Assembly: GCA_905147135.1 (NCBI GenBank)
Contig: LR990049.1
Location: forward strand, 20,353,428-20,417,427
DNA length: 64,000 nt
From: Blastobasis lacticolella
Taxonomy: Eukaryota > Arthropoda > Insecta > Lepidoptera > Blastobasidae
Direction of reading: 5' to 3'
In this document: in pieces, positions 62,613-64,000 of the stretch
Layout: every line of letters starts with the position of its first letter
Numbering within the stretch: the first letter of the stretch is position 1
Translations under genes and position numbers: made by a program
The notes under the pieces: model-generated
What the model was told of the DNA's origin: nothing
The model's database searches: none
The model's input: the letters and a program-made list of their open reading frames with translations, nothing else

Positions 62613-63850
62613 AATTTTCTTTATTTTTTATTTGTACGATATGTAAATGGGATGACAATTTTTTCCTCATTTATCCGTTAATCTCAATAGTACGTCTCGG
62701 CTTATAAGGTTTTCAACTGCGGGTAGAGTTATAGTAATCCACGGCGAAGATTTAATAGGTCGGTACAAGTACGTATGATCTGACAAATCTGAAAAACAAG
62801 CGATTCGACGATTTACATTGTCTACATTTCTACATTTAGCTATAGGATGAAGATAACTATGTACACCCCCGCATGGTGCCTGGGCCGTGCCGCTCATACG
62901 CTGTTAAAATACGCATAGCACGTAAAATGGGAATAGTGAACGAGACAACCGGGATTATTTGGCGTTAGGTAGACGTTTATTAGAAAACTTTGTACTCAGT
63001 TTACATAAATCTTACTTAGCGTAACTTGTTGATTAAGTTACTGAACAGTGTTTATGTAGTTTCCAAATTTGATTCAAGTTAGTTAACGGCGAGCGTTTAC
63101 GGAGTTGGTTGGTGAATTTCATTAATTTTGTAACTTGATTTCGGGAAAACCATCAAAGAGAAAGGACTCCGTAAATTTTGAGAAGTCCACACCGTCGCGT
63201 CTTTCGCATCGTCACTTACCACCAGGAGAGCGATTCTCTAAGCACCATCCTTGGGAACCATTCATCGCAACTATGAAAAGTGAAAGAGAGATGTTCTGTC
63301 GCATGATAACAATAGAAATTTGCACGTTGCTTGGCAACCTGGCCGCGATCTGTCACATTTCATCGTTGCGCTCACGGATGTTGTCTTAGAGAATAACACA
63401 TCAGATAGGATGGCAGACATATACTTGCCTGTTATTTATACATTTATAAAAAAAAGTTCACCCGGATTTATTTCTGCCGCCATGCAACAATGTTTGCATG
63501 ATTGTATTCCAGTTTGAACAATAAGGTAGCCAGTAGGTACAATCCAGGCATGAAGCATTTCATCTAAGTCCTTACAGTGACAAAGCATAATCATGTATTT
63601 CTGCATTTTTGTTACATGCATTGAGCGTAAAATAGATGTTTTGGCAACAGTTACCGTACCATCTGGATGAGTAGACTGTTTATCTTCTACTATATAAAAA
63701 TAAGTCGGGTTTTCCTTCCTGACGCTATAACTCCAGAACGCAAAAACCGATTTCCACGGTTTTGCATTCGTTGGAAAGGTCTCAGGCTCCGTGAGGTTTA
63801 TAGCAAAGAAAATTCTGGAAAAATTTGAAAAGAAAAGCGGGAAAATCGTG

Positions 63851-64000
63851 TAGGGTAGGTGTAGGGTAGGTGTAGGGTAGGTGTAGGGTAGGTGTAGGGT
63901 AGGTGTAGGGTAGGTGCAGGGTAGGTGCAGGGTAGGTGCAGGGTAGGTGCAGGGTAGGTGCAGGGTAGGTGCAGGGTAGGTGTAGGGTAGGTGTAGGGTA
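63851..64000. repeat. 11-bp G-rich minisatellite, runs off window
   Basis: About 13.6 copies of TAGGGTAGGTG changing to CAGGGTAGGTG, and back to T in the last units. Preceded by Helitron-like sequence with 'ACCGATTTCCACGGTTTTGC'. Confidence 0.85.

Larger units (their letters stand above)
58921..64000. other. Upstream intron of Dscam-like gene or 5' flank
   Basis: No minus-strand Ig-like frame was found, so exons for Ig1 to early Ig4 should be beyond the right edge. Repeats: LINE end 61257-61385, RTE-derived SINE 61652-61915, Helitron-like 61945-62183, SINE tail 62450-62612, and the minisatellite from 63851. The stretch 62620-63690 shows nothing I can assign. Confidence 0.6.

Noticed and set aside
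63851..64000. Telomeric repeat or CRISPR-like array
   Set aside because: Unit is 11 bp without spacers and is not TTAGG; interpreted as a minisatellite in a mobile element.

Overview
The window looks like lepidopteran (moth or butterfly) nuclear DNA. It is AT-rich and crowded with short retroelement ends. It holds an RTE-type LINE, Jockey/CR1-like LINE 3' ends, tRNA-headed SINEs, Helitron-like pieces and a MITE. The order is inferred from this repeat set and from insect-style gene structure; no sequence search was possible.

The main gene is on the minus strand: the 3' three quarters of a Dscam-family (Down syndrome cell adhesion molecule) receptor gene. I could join 29 exons between 58920 and 22013. 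Every junction has AG/GT splice sites and matching phase, giving 4593 nt, or 1530 residues plus stop. The protein order is the end of Ig4, Ig5-Ig9, FN3-1 to FN3-4, Ig10, FN3-5, FN3-6, one transmembrane helix and a cytoplasmic tail of about 225 residues ending in T-I-H-V. The 5' part (signal peptide, Ig1-Ig3, first strands of Ig4) should lie beyond position 64000. Ig7 is a single two-exon copy without an exon array, which argues against the hypervariable Dscam1. I do not assign the paralog.

Layout: 1-22012 is downstream intergenic DNA, almost all repeats, with a near-complete RTE LINE (about 16010-19303) nested in an older Jockey-like LINE copy (15066-15648 and 19304-19473). From 22013 to 42684 come the 28 exons Ig5 to C-terminus, with mostly short introns (73-800 bp). 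From 42685 to 58712 there is one 16-kb intron full of SINEs and LINE ends. Ig4 is at 58713-58920. From 58921 to 64000 there is intron or flank with no exon I can recognise, ending in a G-rich 11-bp minisatellite that runs off the window.

Most notable: a partial second copy of the Ig4 exon end, with its own splice donor, 260 bp downstream of the real one; a 74-bp near-perfect palindrome at 51299-51372; a 5S-rRNA-like SINE family; a SINE family sharing the 5' region of the RTE element; a 19-bp perfect inverted repeat at the EN/RT frame break of the RTE copy; and an unrecognised 93-codon frame at 8407-8688. I found no other convincing host gene, RNA gene or CRISPR array.
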